Below are positions 11,715 through 23,740 of a stretch of DNA of 64,000 bases, piece by piece. How positions within the stretch are numbered: position 1 is the stretch's first letter; each line of letters begins with the position of its first letter. The translations under genes and the position numbers were made by a program. The notes beneath the pieces are model-generated. The model saw only the letters and a list, made by a program, of their open reading frames with translations, made no database searches and was not told where the DNA came from. Source of the DNA: Primula veris (lineage: Eukaryota > Streptophyta > Magnoliopsida > Ericales > Primulaceae); NCBI GenBank assembly GCA_963682055.1, contig OY821744.1:21490967-21554966 (forward strand). Direction: 5' to 3'.

Positions 11715-12263
11715 ATACATATACATGGTAGGAACAAAAAAAAATTTTACCAATTAAAAGATTAGCTTACATCATGTGTTTTGCTTTCATGGTGTACACT
11801 TTGTTATTAGCATTGATGATGACTAAAATCAGAATTTGAACTAAGAATTATGTAGACAGGAGTTATAGAGTTTTGGAATTATGATTGATGGGAGTTATAG
11901 AATTTGGTAATTAATGAGTTAATAAACGATCGAAAGTGGTAAAAGTTTGACCTTAGGAATTTACGTTAGTATTTTTCCATCATAAGTTTTCAAGTTTCAC
12001 AAGGATAATGATGATATTATTATTAGTAATTTTAATCTCAAATGAGTTTCCAAGATACCTTTTATTATAATTCTTTTATATAGTTTATGCTACATGCACA
12101 CACAAGTAACTGTTTTGGAGACCGGTTGGTTAAAGAAATTATGTGAGCTGATTTAATCACGTCTAAGAAAGCATATATAATATTATTCGGAAACATTATC
12201 TTTTTTTTTCAAGTTATTAAAGAAATAAAGTTTCGGGACGAAACTTCTTTAAGTGGTGGAGAG
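11715..12263 (+). mobile_element. Ty3-type element A, 3' internal remnant
   Basis: This noncoding AT-rich stretch ends in TTTCGGGACGAAA (about 12232) and a purine-rich run just before an LTR start. In plant Ty3/gypsy elements a very similar sequence marks the end of pol and the polypurine tract. No pol coding remains. It abuts the copia 3' LTR on the left. Confidence 0.55.
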
Positions 12264-13940
12264 TGTAAAATCACGTATTTTAATTTAAAATTTTTATTTT
12301 GAATATTTATTCTTCTAAATAATTACTCATGTGACTATTTTGTTTTCATAAGTAAGAATACTAATGTTTAGATGTTTAAGTGATTTAAGGACCTTACGGT
12401 TACACGTTATCAAAGCTATAGAGTTTTAAAGGATTTAGAGGTATTTAATTGGTAAAATAATTTACCATGGATTGATACGTGGTAGTACTTTTAGGGATTA
12501 GCTGGTAAGAATTGGGCCTAGTAATTATGTAATTTACTTCGGTTAGAAATATTGAATTGTATAAACGTATTATTAGGAATGGTGTAAGTTATAGGTCTTT
12601 GAATGCCTCACTAAGATGATTAATGACATGATTTGATTGTATTCATATATAAAACCGATGCCTTGTCTGAAGAGTAAATGTCAATTAAGAATAGTAAATA
12701 TTATCTTGAGGTTTCTATAACGAGATGTTTGTATTTATTCCTATAACTGCTATGCGTGGAATATTTAAGGAGAAATAATGTTACATGTATTCAAAGAGTT
12801 TCTGTTGCTAGTAATTTATTAAGGAGATAACCTTGCATGAGAAATTGAAACGGAAGTAATAAATTGGTATAGAATTGTAGTATAAATGCTAAGCCAATTG
12901 TCATGCCATATACACGTCCCTATAATGAATTCTTCCTTGTTAATATAGATACACTAGTGCAAATAAAAGAAATAAAAGAATGAAAAAAAAAAGTGATTTA
13001 TATACAGTGGATCTGTATAAAGAGAACTAGTTTATATCTTATAAAGATAAAGGTTATATACAGTGTATCTGTATAAGGTTTCTAAATTTATTATTTTATG
13101 ATTTGCTTATGATTTGTATTTGGGACCATGAGAATAAGTACAACGGAGAATCCCGAATAAGGGGAAGAGGAAAGTGGGGTGATGTTGGCAACTAAACGAA
13201 AGAGTTTAGTTCTCAACGGTTAACTTAGCGATTGTACATAGTTTTGTTAACCGGAACGTTTTAAGGAATAGACTCAGCCGTCATGCTGTGGTGACCTTAA
13301 TTACGTAGTGCACGTATAGTTTATACACTTGAGAAAAAGATCGACGGTAAAGAGATTGAGGAAGTCAATCGGGCTTGGTACTCTAGGATATACATGTTAT
13401 CATTTTGCTTTTATCATAAAAAGAAAGAAAAAGATTTTATTATTACTATTGCGATGGATTTAATTTTGATGAAAGAAAAGTGAAAAGTTTATTTATCTTT
13501 TATATTCAAGTAATTTCTAAATATTTATGCATTGGGAATTTTTATTAAACAAGTTATTATGTTCCAAGAAACTGAAAGGGAAAAAATATTATTTTCGACC
13601 CGTATAATATATTGTGAGGCTTTCTATCTCATTACCCCTCTCTTTTTAAAAAAAAAATGTTTTCAGGCTAACGAGCAGTTAAGTATGGTTGATATCGAGT
13701 CAGTTTGAGGACCAGACAGACCTTTAAGATTATGTGTTAAATTCCGCTGTGGTTACATTTTTATTTTAGTTGTAAGAGATTAACTTCTTGTAATGAACGT
13801 AATTTTCGAGATTCTATTTAATGAAGCTTTTGCTAGAAAGTTGAGCTTATTTAATGAGTTATTTAGCGAGTGTTTAATAATTATTTCATTTAGACTTTGT
13901 TTAGCACGTGCCGTCACACGTGTTATTCAGCCGTGTGACA
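12264..13940 (+). repeat. LTR of Ty3-type element A
   Basis: Predicted ends are TGTAAAATCACG and CCGTGTGACA, 1677 bp. The start is set by the polypurine-like sequence directly before it. The end is inferred from the TG...CA rule and from the similar layout of family B. No second copy exists in this window, so the right edge is uncertain. Confidence 0.5.
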
Positions 13941-14322
13941 CCCCCGGGTCTGGGTTGAGAGTTTATTTTATTTGAGTTTAGTTTACTAGAAAGACCGTAT
14001 TTTGAGTGTTGTAGACGTTGTGGAGTTGTTGAGGTAGAAACATGTCATCTTTGCTTACTTTATTGTCTTTTATTCAATTAGATATTGTATACAGACGGTT
14101 ACTTGATTTGTTATTCTTACATGGTGCATTATCTGGAGTTTAGTTTATTTGAGTTATGGAATTATCACGAGTTGTGAACCCTGCGTATATTATATTTCTT
14201 AGATTATGACAGGAATTGGACGTTTAAATTTTTATGGGCTTATTTATTGTAAGTTTATCTTTTCTGGGTATCGTTGTTTAGAGAGGAAATTTCGGGACGA
14301 AATTCTTTTAAGGAGGGTTAGT
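13941..14322 (+). mobile_element. Ty3-type element B, 3' internal remnant
   Basis: This noncoding stretch ends in TTTCGGGACGAAATTC (about 14291) and AAGGAGGGTTAGT, a pol-end and polypurine signature directly ahead of the TGTAACATCCCG LTR start. Only the last ~380 bp of the interior remain. The rest may have been lost when element A arrived. Confidence 0.6.
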
Positions 14323-16068
14323 TGTAACATCCCGTATTTTTATCAATGGTTTTATTTATGATTTAATTTATCCAAAAACGTTTTATACAAAATTTTACCA
14401 AAAACCGGTCACTCGACTAATTTTTAGCCAAAAACCGAAACTCTTCCGAAAAACTTTATTTTAAAAACCTGTTACTAATTTTACTAATAAAAAGAACCCA
14501 ATAGATTTGTTTCTAAAGATTTGTTATTTTTGAGTAGTAAAACAATATTTTTGGATTAAGAGTTAGCTTTTAGAATTTTGGGCACCAAATAGTTCGCTTC
14601 CACAAACTATGTAAAAACAGTTTTTTCTAAACCAAAAATCAGCCCACTTTCAATTCTTTAAACCTAAAATCAGCCAAGAGAAGAGAGAGAAAAAGAGAGA
14701 AAAGTGAAGAAGAAGAAGAAGGAGAAACCACGTTAGCAGGTTCTTACCAGAAGCATCTCCTATACGCGCTAAGGTAACGGGGGTTATCCATTGCGACTAG
14801 ACGAAGGTGTATGTTAGGATTAGGTTTTACGTTTATTATAAATTGGGGGTTTTTTTCCTTTTATATTAATTATGTTCTTAATTTGTTAATTGGGGTTAAA
14901 TTGTTATATTTTTAATTCACTTATTTGATTTTGGATTAGTTGTGTATTTAGTCTTTTGATTTCAGATTAATGATAATATTAATGGGTTGCGTGTTATATG
15001 CGTTGATTATGTATTATTATGGTTGTTGATAGAATTGGGTAAATTATTGTTGAATAAAGATGAGTTTTATATTGCGCACACAAGGTGTTTGTTAAAATGT
15101 CTGAATGAGTTTTTATGTTGATTAGACTTATTTGGCTAGTTGTGAATCTAGCACCTATGCTTTTGGATTATGTTGTATTACGTTAAGTGACGTATGAGAT
15201 TGTGTTATTTGAATAGTATAATATTATTGGCCGAGGCCTTAATATTTATACGTATGAGATTGTGTTATATGAATAGTATAATATTATTGGCCGAGGCCTT
15301 AATATTGATACATTAGCAATGGTCTCTGTCTCTTTCTAATTCCGGGGACAGAAGACGGCCGTGGGGATAGGGAATGACTCGTCTTACGGACTGTGACGAG
15401 TGGCGTGAGAGGTGCAAGTGCGCACTATAAATCTACTTTTATGTTGCAATGGTCTATGTCTCTCCCTAATTCCGGGGACATAAGACGGCCGAAGGGATAG
15501 GGAATGACCTACAGTACGGACTGGGGTAGGTGGCGTGAGAGGTTCATGTATGTTATAGATGTGTGTTGATGTTATTTAATTTATTTAATTTATCATAGTT
15601 ATAGAATGTCGTTATATTTCTTTTTATACGTCGATTATCGTAGTTGTAGAATTTATGAGCTCTTGCATTTATGGGATGGAGTGACGGTGTTTGTGGTGCC
15701 GTTCCGTCTAGTTATGTGCGTGGGACTCACCGTTACAATTTTGTATTTCAGGTACAACTTAGGTTGAGGCGTATGGTTAAGAGCTTTAGCAAGGCATCAC
15801 ATGGGTTCGGGCTTTTGCTTTCTTTTTACTTAGATTGTTTTTTAGGTTGTAGCCTACGGGCAAATTCATTCGTTCGTTATTTTTAGCTTTTATAAATTCC
15901 GTCTTGTAGCCGCGTTTGGCAAACAGTTTATTTTATTCATTTAATTGTTCCATTAGCTTACCAATGTTTTCTTTTAAAATTTCAATTTTGTACCAACAGG
16001 TTCTCTTTTCCTTTTGTTTTAAAAAGGTCATGCCTCGATGTCCGTTTTTAGGATTTTGGGGCGTGACA
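14323..16068 (+). repeat. LTR of family B, copy 1
   Basis: The 1746-bp LTR runs from TGTAACATCCCG to GGGGCGTGACA. Two further copies at 31593 and 60919 fix both ends. It contains a 60-bp tandem pair (15190, 15250) and two ~130-bp modules (15316, 15446). The following bases AGTAC match the paralogous unit sequence TAGAGTACACC (near 1958 and 2299), which locates the insertion point. Short open frames inside (for example 15671-15886) recur in the other LTRs and are not genes. Confidence 0.88.
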
Positions 16069-18545
16069 AGTACACCTAGCAATTATAGTGAGTACTTGAC
16101 TGTAACGTCAAAATCAATTTTCGCCCTTTTGTTATATGATTACAACAAAACAGCCACTCAGTGATGTATTATCATACCGTATCATCACAAACCAAATAAG
16201 ATTGATGCAATGAAATCAAATTGAACATACCAGCGACTTATTTTTTGTTTTTTAAAAAGTATAACAAATGTAAAAAATTCATGTACAGAAAACTGCAGGT
16301 ACGAAAAATAACGGTTTTAAAAACAAGTAAAACAATGACAAAATTATTATTTGACACAGAATAAAATCCTACCATGATCAACCAATGAAAATAAGAGACT
16401 AACTAATTAGGTTATAATTATTTGAAATAAGGTTCAGTTAAGACTTCATGTAATCGGGACTCTAAAAGATGTAGACTTATTGATTCAATGAAAGCATGGG
16501 TTCTAGAACTCAGACATTATAACATCAAACATTACGAAGTATACATTACCAAAAAATGATCAAAAATTAAAACTAAAGGACAAACAAAACCTACTAGTAA
16601 AAGATTTCACCATACAAAAAGGATGATTTCCTGGAGAGGGAGATGAAATTGCTTCACCGACTCCCTGGCCAATCATTGACTACACAATCTACAAACAGAA
16701 AGGCAACATAACGAAACGATGATCGAAGGTATCCAAACTTCTTATACCAGAATTCCATGAACAAGGCACTTATTACAGAAACATGAGGATCTCAGGTCTG
16801 AGCCTTCTAAATCTCATTGGAAACAAGTGGATTATCTCTCAAGGACTTTAGTGAAAAAATGCATTCATTAATTAAAATACTATTACTCATTTTAAATATA
16901 CAAAAAAATCTGGTTAAGACAAACAATTTACATATGAAAAACAAAGAAAACCGCTATTTTTTGGAAATAGAGGGAAAAAACTCCAATATCAGAAATTGCT
17001 ACCATATTAAAATTTGGAAAAGTAAAATCCCATGCAAAAAAGTGATGGTGAATAAAACAGAAGATACTTTTACCCGTATTCCGAATCAAATATCAATGGA
17101 AGATCTCCAATGAGGAACTTCACCTGCCTGGAAATTACGAGTTCCGTGACTATAAAAAATTGTGTAAAAAAAAAAAAACAATCGACGTGGCGATAGTATC
17201 CGAATATTATAAAAGCGATAAATCCATTGTTTGGTCCACAGCTTTTTAAGTAAATAAACTTTTATCCAAAAACAGCTTCTAAAGAGAGAGGTAAGAGGCA
17301 AAATATTAAAGGGGAATCTCTATGCCAAATAGTATGATGATGGTATGGGTTTTAAGATCATACAGCAAAACCCAAGGGGAACATTTAATGGGAGCAAATT
17401 TTCTCTTTGAATTTAAGGAAACTACGAAAGAATTCGCAGGACGGAATTAATTGCATTTCTAGGCTTGTTTTCAAAATTGCAGACCATTTAAATACATATG
17501 TTAGCTATATCTGAAAAAGATGGTGCGCTTTGGTATTATGTTTTATTGCTTCATATTCGTGACTCGACTCTATTTGGAAAAAAAATGATCTAGCAATGCA
17601 TCAGTCAAACAGGTACGGACTACCGGTTTGAATAGCATACACTAAATTGGTTGGGATAAAATAAAGGTCCAATCAAATTACCTTTCTGCCTATGTTTTAC
17701 CATCGAAACCATATCTAAAAAAGATGGTGCGCTTTGGTAGTATGTTTTATTGCTTCATTCGTGACTCTATTTGGAAAAAAAATGATCCAGCAATGCATCA
17801 GTCAAAACAGGTACAGACTACCGGTTTGGATAGCATATACTAAGGTGGGGATAAAATAAAGGTCCAAGCAAATTACCTTTCTGCCTATGTTTTCCCAACG
17901 AAACCAAGACCAGGTGTAATGCTTTTATGTACTCAAGTAACTAATCTACAGACAGCATAAAGAAAAAAACATAACCCCTAAAATACAAATATGTCTATTC
18001 TTTTATTCCTGCTGTTCCCCCGCAAATATACCAAGAGACAGTTCTTTAAAAATTCAACCCTGCAGATGCATCAAATTTTGGACTAGCAATTCGTACAATT
18101 AGGGTCATCATATTAGAAAGCAAAAGGCTATAAAAAGCAATGGGTATAAGATATTAAAATGGTATTAAGAGAAGATACTTCTACCTGTGACCGAAACAGA
18201 ACCTGTATTCCAAATCAAATATCAAAGGAAGATCTCCAATGGGGAACTTCACCTATCTGGAAATTACGAGTCCCATGACTACAAAAAATTGTGTAAAGGC
18301 ATTAAGCAATAGCAATCAAACTTTTGAAGAGAAAATTTCAAATAAAAAAGGCGTCAAAGAAAAAATACTTTTCAAATACATAACAACTACACGTCAACAG
18401 CCAATGAACTTAACAGATTTCTTTAACTACTGTAAATTTGTCTAGACACATATTCCAACGCAGAAAAAAAAAAAGATATTATGAAAGATTTGCGATATCT
18501 TTCCTTTTCTATCCAATGCTTATTCAAGTACACATATCACATTAA
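16069..18545. repeat. Anonymous duplicated unit, copy 2
   Basis: It resumes the unit from AGTACACC, matching 2299-3368 of copy 1 and 33462-35046 of copy 3. From about 17900 it matches 28885-29480. A ~200-bp internal tandem repeat lies at 17508-17905 (GATGGTGCGCTTTGG twice). No supported gene is present. Confidence 0.8.
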
Positions 18546-19045
18546 ATAGCTCAAATTTATATTGATTCTACTCTAAGAAACATTTCTTCAGACAGTTAAT
18601 GGACATGTTTATATTTAAGTAAGGGAAACGAGATGCATAAAGAAAAATTCACTTACCAATATCAGTTCTCTCTTTAGTTAAGTTACAGTTTCATTAACAG
18701 CTTTTCGTCCCTATGATCGCTCACCCTTGATTCCAGCAATCTTTGACATTTCTTACATCCCCACTCTGTAGATACCCCTCAAGCCTAATGTATAGTTGGA
18801 AGTTTCTAAAAGGTAAATGGACCAGCAATGTAAAATGTGTAACACGCAAGTAATTTAAGCATTAGCTGAATAAGACCTCATGCAAGCAAAAGGAAAACAA
18901 AACGTTTGCTCAATGTCTTTCCAGGTTCCCTTCTATCTTATTCTCTTATATACCCTAATAATGAAGACTATGAAAGCAGAAAAAAACCTTCATGGACGGA
19001 TGGAGGGGATGGAGAAGAGGCATGACAAAAAGATGAGAAAACATA
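18546..19045. other. Unassigned AT-rich spacer
   Basis: I see no gene, RNA or recognisable element here. It separates two blocks of the duplicated unit. Confidence 0.5.
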
Positions 19046-19357
19046 TGTAAAAATTTCATGTACGAGAAAACTGCAGATACAAAAAATTACCGTTTTAAAA
19101 ACAAGTAAAACAATGACTAGACTATTATTTGACATGGAATAAAATCCTACCATGACGAACCAATGAAAATAAGAGAATAACTGATCAAGTTATAAATATT
19201 TAGGATAAGGTTCAGTTAAGACTGCATGTAATCGGGACTCTAAAAGATGTAGACTTATTGATTCAATGAAGGTATGGGTTCTAGAACTCAGACATTATAA
19301 CATCAAATATTTGGAATTATACATACATTACCAAGATATAATAAATAAATAAACTAA

Positions 19358-20507
19358 GGCTCTGTTTGTTTTGTTGTAAAATGGAGGTAAACAAACATTT
19401 ACGGGTAAAATAGATTTTTCGGGTGATTGATTTAACGTAAAACATTTTTTTTGGGAAAACTTTTCCCACATATCCAGTAAAATTGGGGGAAACGATTACC
19501 CCGCAAATAAAGTTGTAAACGGTTTACGGAGCTCTCTATATTCTTTATAATACTAGTATTATAAATATTATTAATTATAGGTCTATTCTTTCAAAATTAT
19601 TTAATAATTAGTCCAATTCTATATCTACGAACCAATAAAAAAAAAGAAAAAAACACGAAAAATTCTAAAAAATAACAAAAATGGAAAAAAAATTTAAAAA
19701 AAAATCCGAAAAATCTAAAAAACCCAAGAAAATTTGAAAAAGTTAAAATCTAATTGACCAATAAAAATATAAATAAATAGGAAAAAATCTAAAAAATAAC
19801 AAAAAAATGGAAAAAATAAAACAAAAAATTCCGAAAAATCTAAAAAATCCAAGAAAATTTGAAAAAGCTAAAATCTAATTAACCAATAAAAATATAAATA
19901 AATAGGAAAAAATCTAAAAAATAACAAAAAAATGGAAAAAATAAAACAAAAAATTCCGAAAAATCTAAAAAACCCAAGAAAATTTGAAAAAGCTAAAAAA
20001 AGTCAATAATATCTTCTATACTTATAATTTTATGAGTTTATATGTTGAAAAATTATAAGTTATTATAAGTGACGTAGATGAAATAAAATATGTGTTTAGG
20101 TTAAGTTTCTTATACATGTTGACGAAGTTCCTTTCAGAAAAGTAGACGAACTTTTAGCTTTTTTCCCGTCAAAATAATTGTTATTTTAATCACTAATGTT
20201 TTTAAACTTTCACGAACTTATTCAATTTTGTGACTTTTAGTTAATTTTTGTGACTTTTAGTTAATTTTTGATGTTTTTCATCTTAAAATATTTTGTTTAA
20301 AGTATGAACAATGTTTATTTATTTATACATCGAATTTGTCTAATTTAAATAACTAATAGATTTTTGAATTTCAATAGAATTCCCATGGGAAACCTTTGAC
20401 GCACCAAACACCCGTAAATAAAATGCAAACAAAAGTTTGCAGCGTAAAACTTTACCCGAAAAATATTTTCCCTCCGTAAATATTTTACTACGAAACAAAC
20501 AGAGCCT
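19358..20507. mobile_element. Harbinger-like non-autonomous transposon
   Basis: The terminal inverted repeats are GGCTCTGTTTGTTT at the left and AAACAAACAGAGCC at the right, flanked by TAA (19355-19357 and 20508-20510). Paralogous copies lack the element and read ACTAAAGGACAAAC at this site, a natural empty site. The 3-bp TAA duplication and the length suggest PIF/Harbinger. There is no transposase frame, so it would have moved in trans. hAT is less likely because no 8-bp duplication is seen. Confidence 0.78.
19663..20005. repeat. 125-bp tandem repeat inside transposon
   Basis: About three units with starts at 19663, 19788 and 19913, each beginning TCTAAAAAATAAC. They are very A-rich and lie in the core of the Harbinger-like element. 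Confidence 0.8.
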
Positions 20508-22543
20508 TAAGGACAAACAAATACTAGTAGTAAAAGATTCATCATAGCAGAAGGAAGATTTTCTAGAGAGGGAGATGAACTTGCTTTGTGGATTCCTAGT
20601 CATTCATTGACTACACAATCCACAAACAGAAAGGCCACAAGGAAATGATGATCCAAAGTATCTAAACTTCCTATACCAGAATTCCATTAATTAAGAATTT
20701 ATTACAGAAACATGAGGATTCGAGGTCTAAGCCTTCCAAATTTTATTGGAAACAAGTGGATTATCTCTAAAGAACTTGAGTCAAAGAAAATGAAGACATA
20801 AACAGCTAGATATGATATATGTATCTTCATTAATATGTCTGAAGGTATGTATGTCATAGATTGTACTGACCATAATTATTTGAACTTCAAACACCATAGA
20901 CATTGATAAATACTCAAAATAACATATCAAATAAATAGTCAAGTGAAGGAGTATCATACGAGGAGAATTCCATTTTGGCAAAAAAATCAAGCATACACCA
21001 GGAAAATACTAATTGTCTATGATATTCTTAGCAGGACTTTTAAGGGTGGATAAAATAAAAAGAAAAAAGGAAGAGGTGTTATCCCATAACTCTTGGGCAG
21101 AGTATACCATCTAGTAATATGGATTTTATACGGTTTCAAAATAAAAATCAAAGATGCAGCTCCATATATTCAGCTAGAACATAAAACCGAAATTCAGAAA
21201 ATAAGACAAAAACACTTGCTAGCATACTCTAACATTGCAAAGAAGAATTCAAACAAATAAACAACAGCAAAACAATTCACAAAGAAATCTCAGAAGCAGA
21301 AAAGAGAAATAAAACAAGTTTCTATTGCAACCAAACACCTAATATTGTTTTCACTAGTAAAAATTAACCAAATTAACAAGAACATGTGTCATGTGCTCTA
21401 AAAAGTCAACTACCTAGTGTTCCTACATGATGACCGCTACCATCAAGCTGCATATTGTGTCCTTTAATAAATTTGTTATACTTTTGCTTCTAAGTTGGCT
21501 TATTCCTTGTATTTGGTCTAAATAAGCTAGAAGTTAAAAAATCACTAAACTTTATTCCAAAACCATAGAGAAAACCTACCTTTTAGTTTCAAACTAAAAC
21601 CAAACACCAAGTCTTTTTGGTCATCTCTCGTCATATGTTTTCGAATGCATATAGCTCTAGTTTGAAAAAAGCTTGCATCCAAAGCTCAAAAAACTTGTTC
21701 TTACTTGTTTACGCAAAAACAAACTTCTCTAGAAAGCTCAAGGAAACTTCGGGTTCTAACTTTCTCTGACGCTTTCTCTTTCTGCTTTCGTAGCCATAAT
21801 CTCGAATTTTAATACACCGATATATAGTAGCAGAAAAATATAAGGGTCTGATTGTGGTACTTTCTTATAATTAACATCGTATGTTTGCTTAGCAGACTCG
21901 GTGTGCATGCCAGACTTGAGTATGTGCATGCAGAACCATCAACTGATGAAAGATTGTTCTCATTTCATTTCTCGAACCATATAATGGCAACCCTATCAAG
22001 CATATTGAGACGACATGTTACAATATAATGAAAAGAACCAATATAACCTTTTGTGTAAGACCAATAAACACTACAGCCAAGTTATATCAAGAAAAGTGAA
22101 AAATTATAGCTAAGAGACTATCTGAGTTGTCTAAAAATTTCAGAGTAACGCATATTTCAAACTACAACATTGACATGTTCACTTTATGTGGCGGTCGTGA
22201 AAAGTTCCTTGTTTTTGTAGTTTAGAAATTCTGACATGTATATTATTCAGAACAATATCTACACAAAAATACGATTTTGTCTCATAAGTATAAAAGAGTA
22301 TAATTTCTCTTTTGCATACCGCAGTGAACATAGTTTTTACTACACGGTACAAAAACAAACATTATAACGTCTTTGGTTGCAAACAAAACAAACCCATATA
22401 CTAAACCTTGACCAAGTACAGTACATGAAACATATATATATATTGGAACTAAAAGGTTAGCAGCAACCACAATGGCAGTCAAAATGCGCTAATCCATTGG
22501 GCTATACAGTCTTAGAAGGCTAATAGAATGTTAATAACAAGTA

Positions 22544-22749
22544 CTCACTCCGTTCCCATTTAATTATCCACTACGAAACTACGTGAAATTTTGACCGGCC
22601 AAAAACTTGTATCAAAATTGTCGGGTTCAAATGCTAAATTTTATGATTAGATTTTAGAAAAATTTATTTCGATAATTTTGATACAAGTTATAAGCCGGTC
22701 AAAATTGCACGTAGTTTCGTAGTGGATAATTAAATGAGAACGGAGGAAG
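22544..22749. mobile_element. Stowaway-like MITE
   Basis: A 206-bp element with TIRs of about 28 bp: CTCACTCCGTTCCC at the left and GAACGGAGGAAG at the right, flanked by TA on both sides (22542-22543, 22750-22751). The CTCC(C/T)TCCGT start and TA target are the Stowaway (Tc1/mariner) hallmark. It can fold into a near-complete hairpin. Confidence 0.88.
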
Positions 22750-22984
22750 TACTAATTAACAAGAATTCAATACTTTATAAATTTATTATTTGGTTTTTAA
22801 ATATACAAACCAAAAGACCCAAATTAACAATTAACTTTTTTTAAAGTGTTCAACAGAGGACACATATAGGAATGTGAATATAAAAATCACTAACATGAAA
22901 TATCTTAATTTGTAATTACGTTTAGAGAGCTTGATGGGATATATTTTTCGTCAACTGAACAGAAAACGTAGCCAAGGAAAGTTT

Positions 22985-23390
22985 CGAAAGAAGGAAAGCA
23001 GACATAGGTAACATTTGTTAGTAAATAGAAGTCGGTTTCCATTTGAGTTTACGTGAGTTTGTTAGTAAACATGAAATAAGGTATTACGTGAGTTTACAAA
23101 AAGAATTCAAATATGAAGGGTTTAGAAATAACAGTGGAAGGCAGATGGCTCCATCCTTAAAAACTCTTGAACTGTATGAACTAAAATAAACTTTTGAAAG
23201 AAGGAAAGCAAATAGGTAATACTTGTTGGAAAATAGAAGTCAATTTATATTTTCCCACCAAAAGGCAAAATAAGGTATTAAGTGAGTTGACAGAATAAAA
23301 GTCAAATATGAAGGATATACGGTCTAAAGAAAGTGGAGAAAGGTATGCTCCATCTTTAAAGACTCTAAAACAGTATGAGATTGATTTCAG
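22985..23390. repeat. Diverged tandem duplication, ~205 bp
   Basis: GAAAGAAGGAAAGCA followed by AATAGAAGTC occurs near 22990 and again near 23197, each followed by AAATATGAAGG and a CTCCATC motif. The two halves are clearly diverged. Confidence 0.65.
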
Positions 23391-23740
23391 CAAGAAACAT
23401 TTCTAAGGGAAAGAATGAAATATAATTAACATAGAAAGTTTACTGTTTAAAAAAGGTACGTTATTAGGCTCTATTTGGCTTGTCCTTTACAACTGTAAGA
23501 AACTATTAAGCTCTCAAAAGTACTTTTTTGGTCTAGTTGACCTACCCCTCATAACTGGGGGAAAAAATCACTTCTCTTAATTGATTTTAAAAGGATTATA
23601 TAAGGTGACATGGTAAAAAAACTGAGAAGTGAGAAGTCATAGACATACAAACACGAGATGTGATGAACCAATGGCTTACCTAAAATAAGCAACAATCGTC
23701 ATAGGCAGCACACGTCCGGATAATCTGAGCCAGCCAATCA

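Larger units (their letters stand above)
19046..20775. repeat. Unit fragment, more diverged copy
   Basis: 19046-19357 and 20508-20775 together match 2485-3070 of copy 1 but with more differences, so this is an older duplicate. It is split by a Harbinger-like insertion. Homology ends after GGATTATCTCT. Confidence 0.8.
20776..23740. other. Unassigned intergenic DNA
   Basis: AT-rich DNA without a convincing reading frame. It contains one Stowaway MITE (22544-22749) and one local duplication (22985-23390). In copy 3 this interval is absent: the junction at 35046 jumps from sequence like 17775 to sequence like 23752. Confidence 0.55.
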
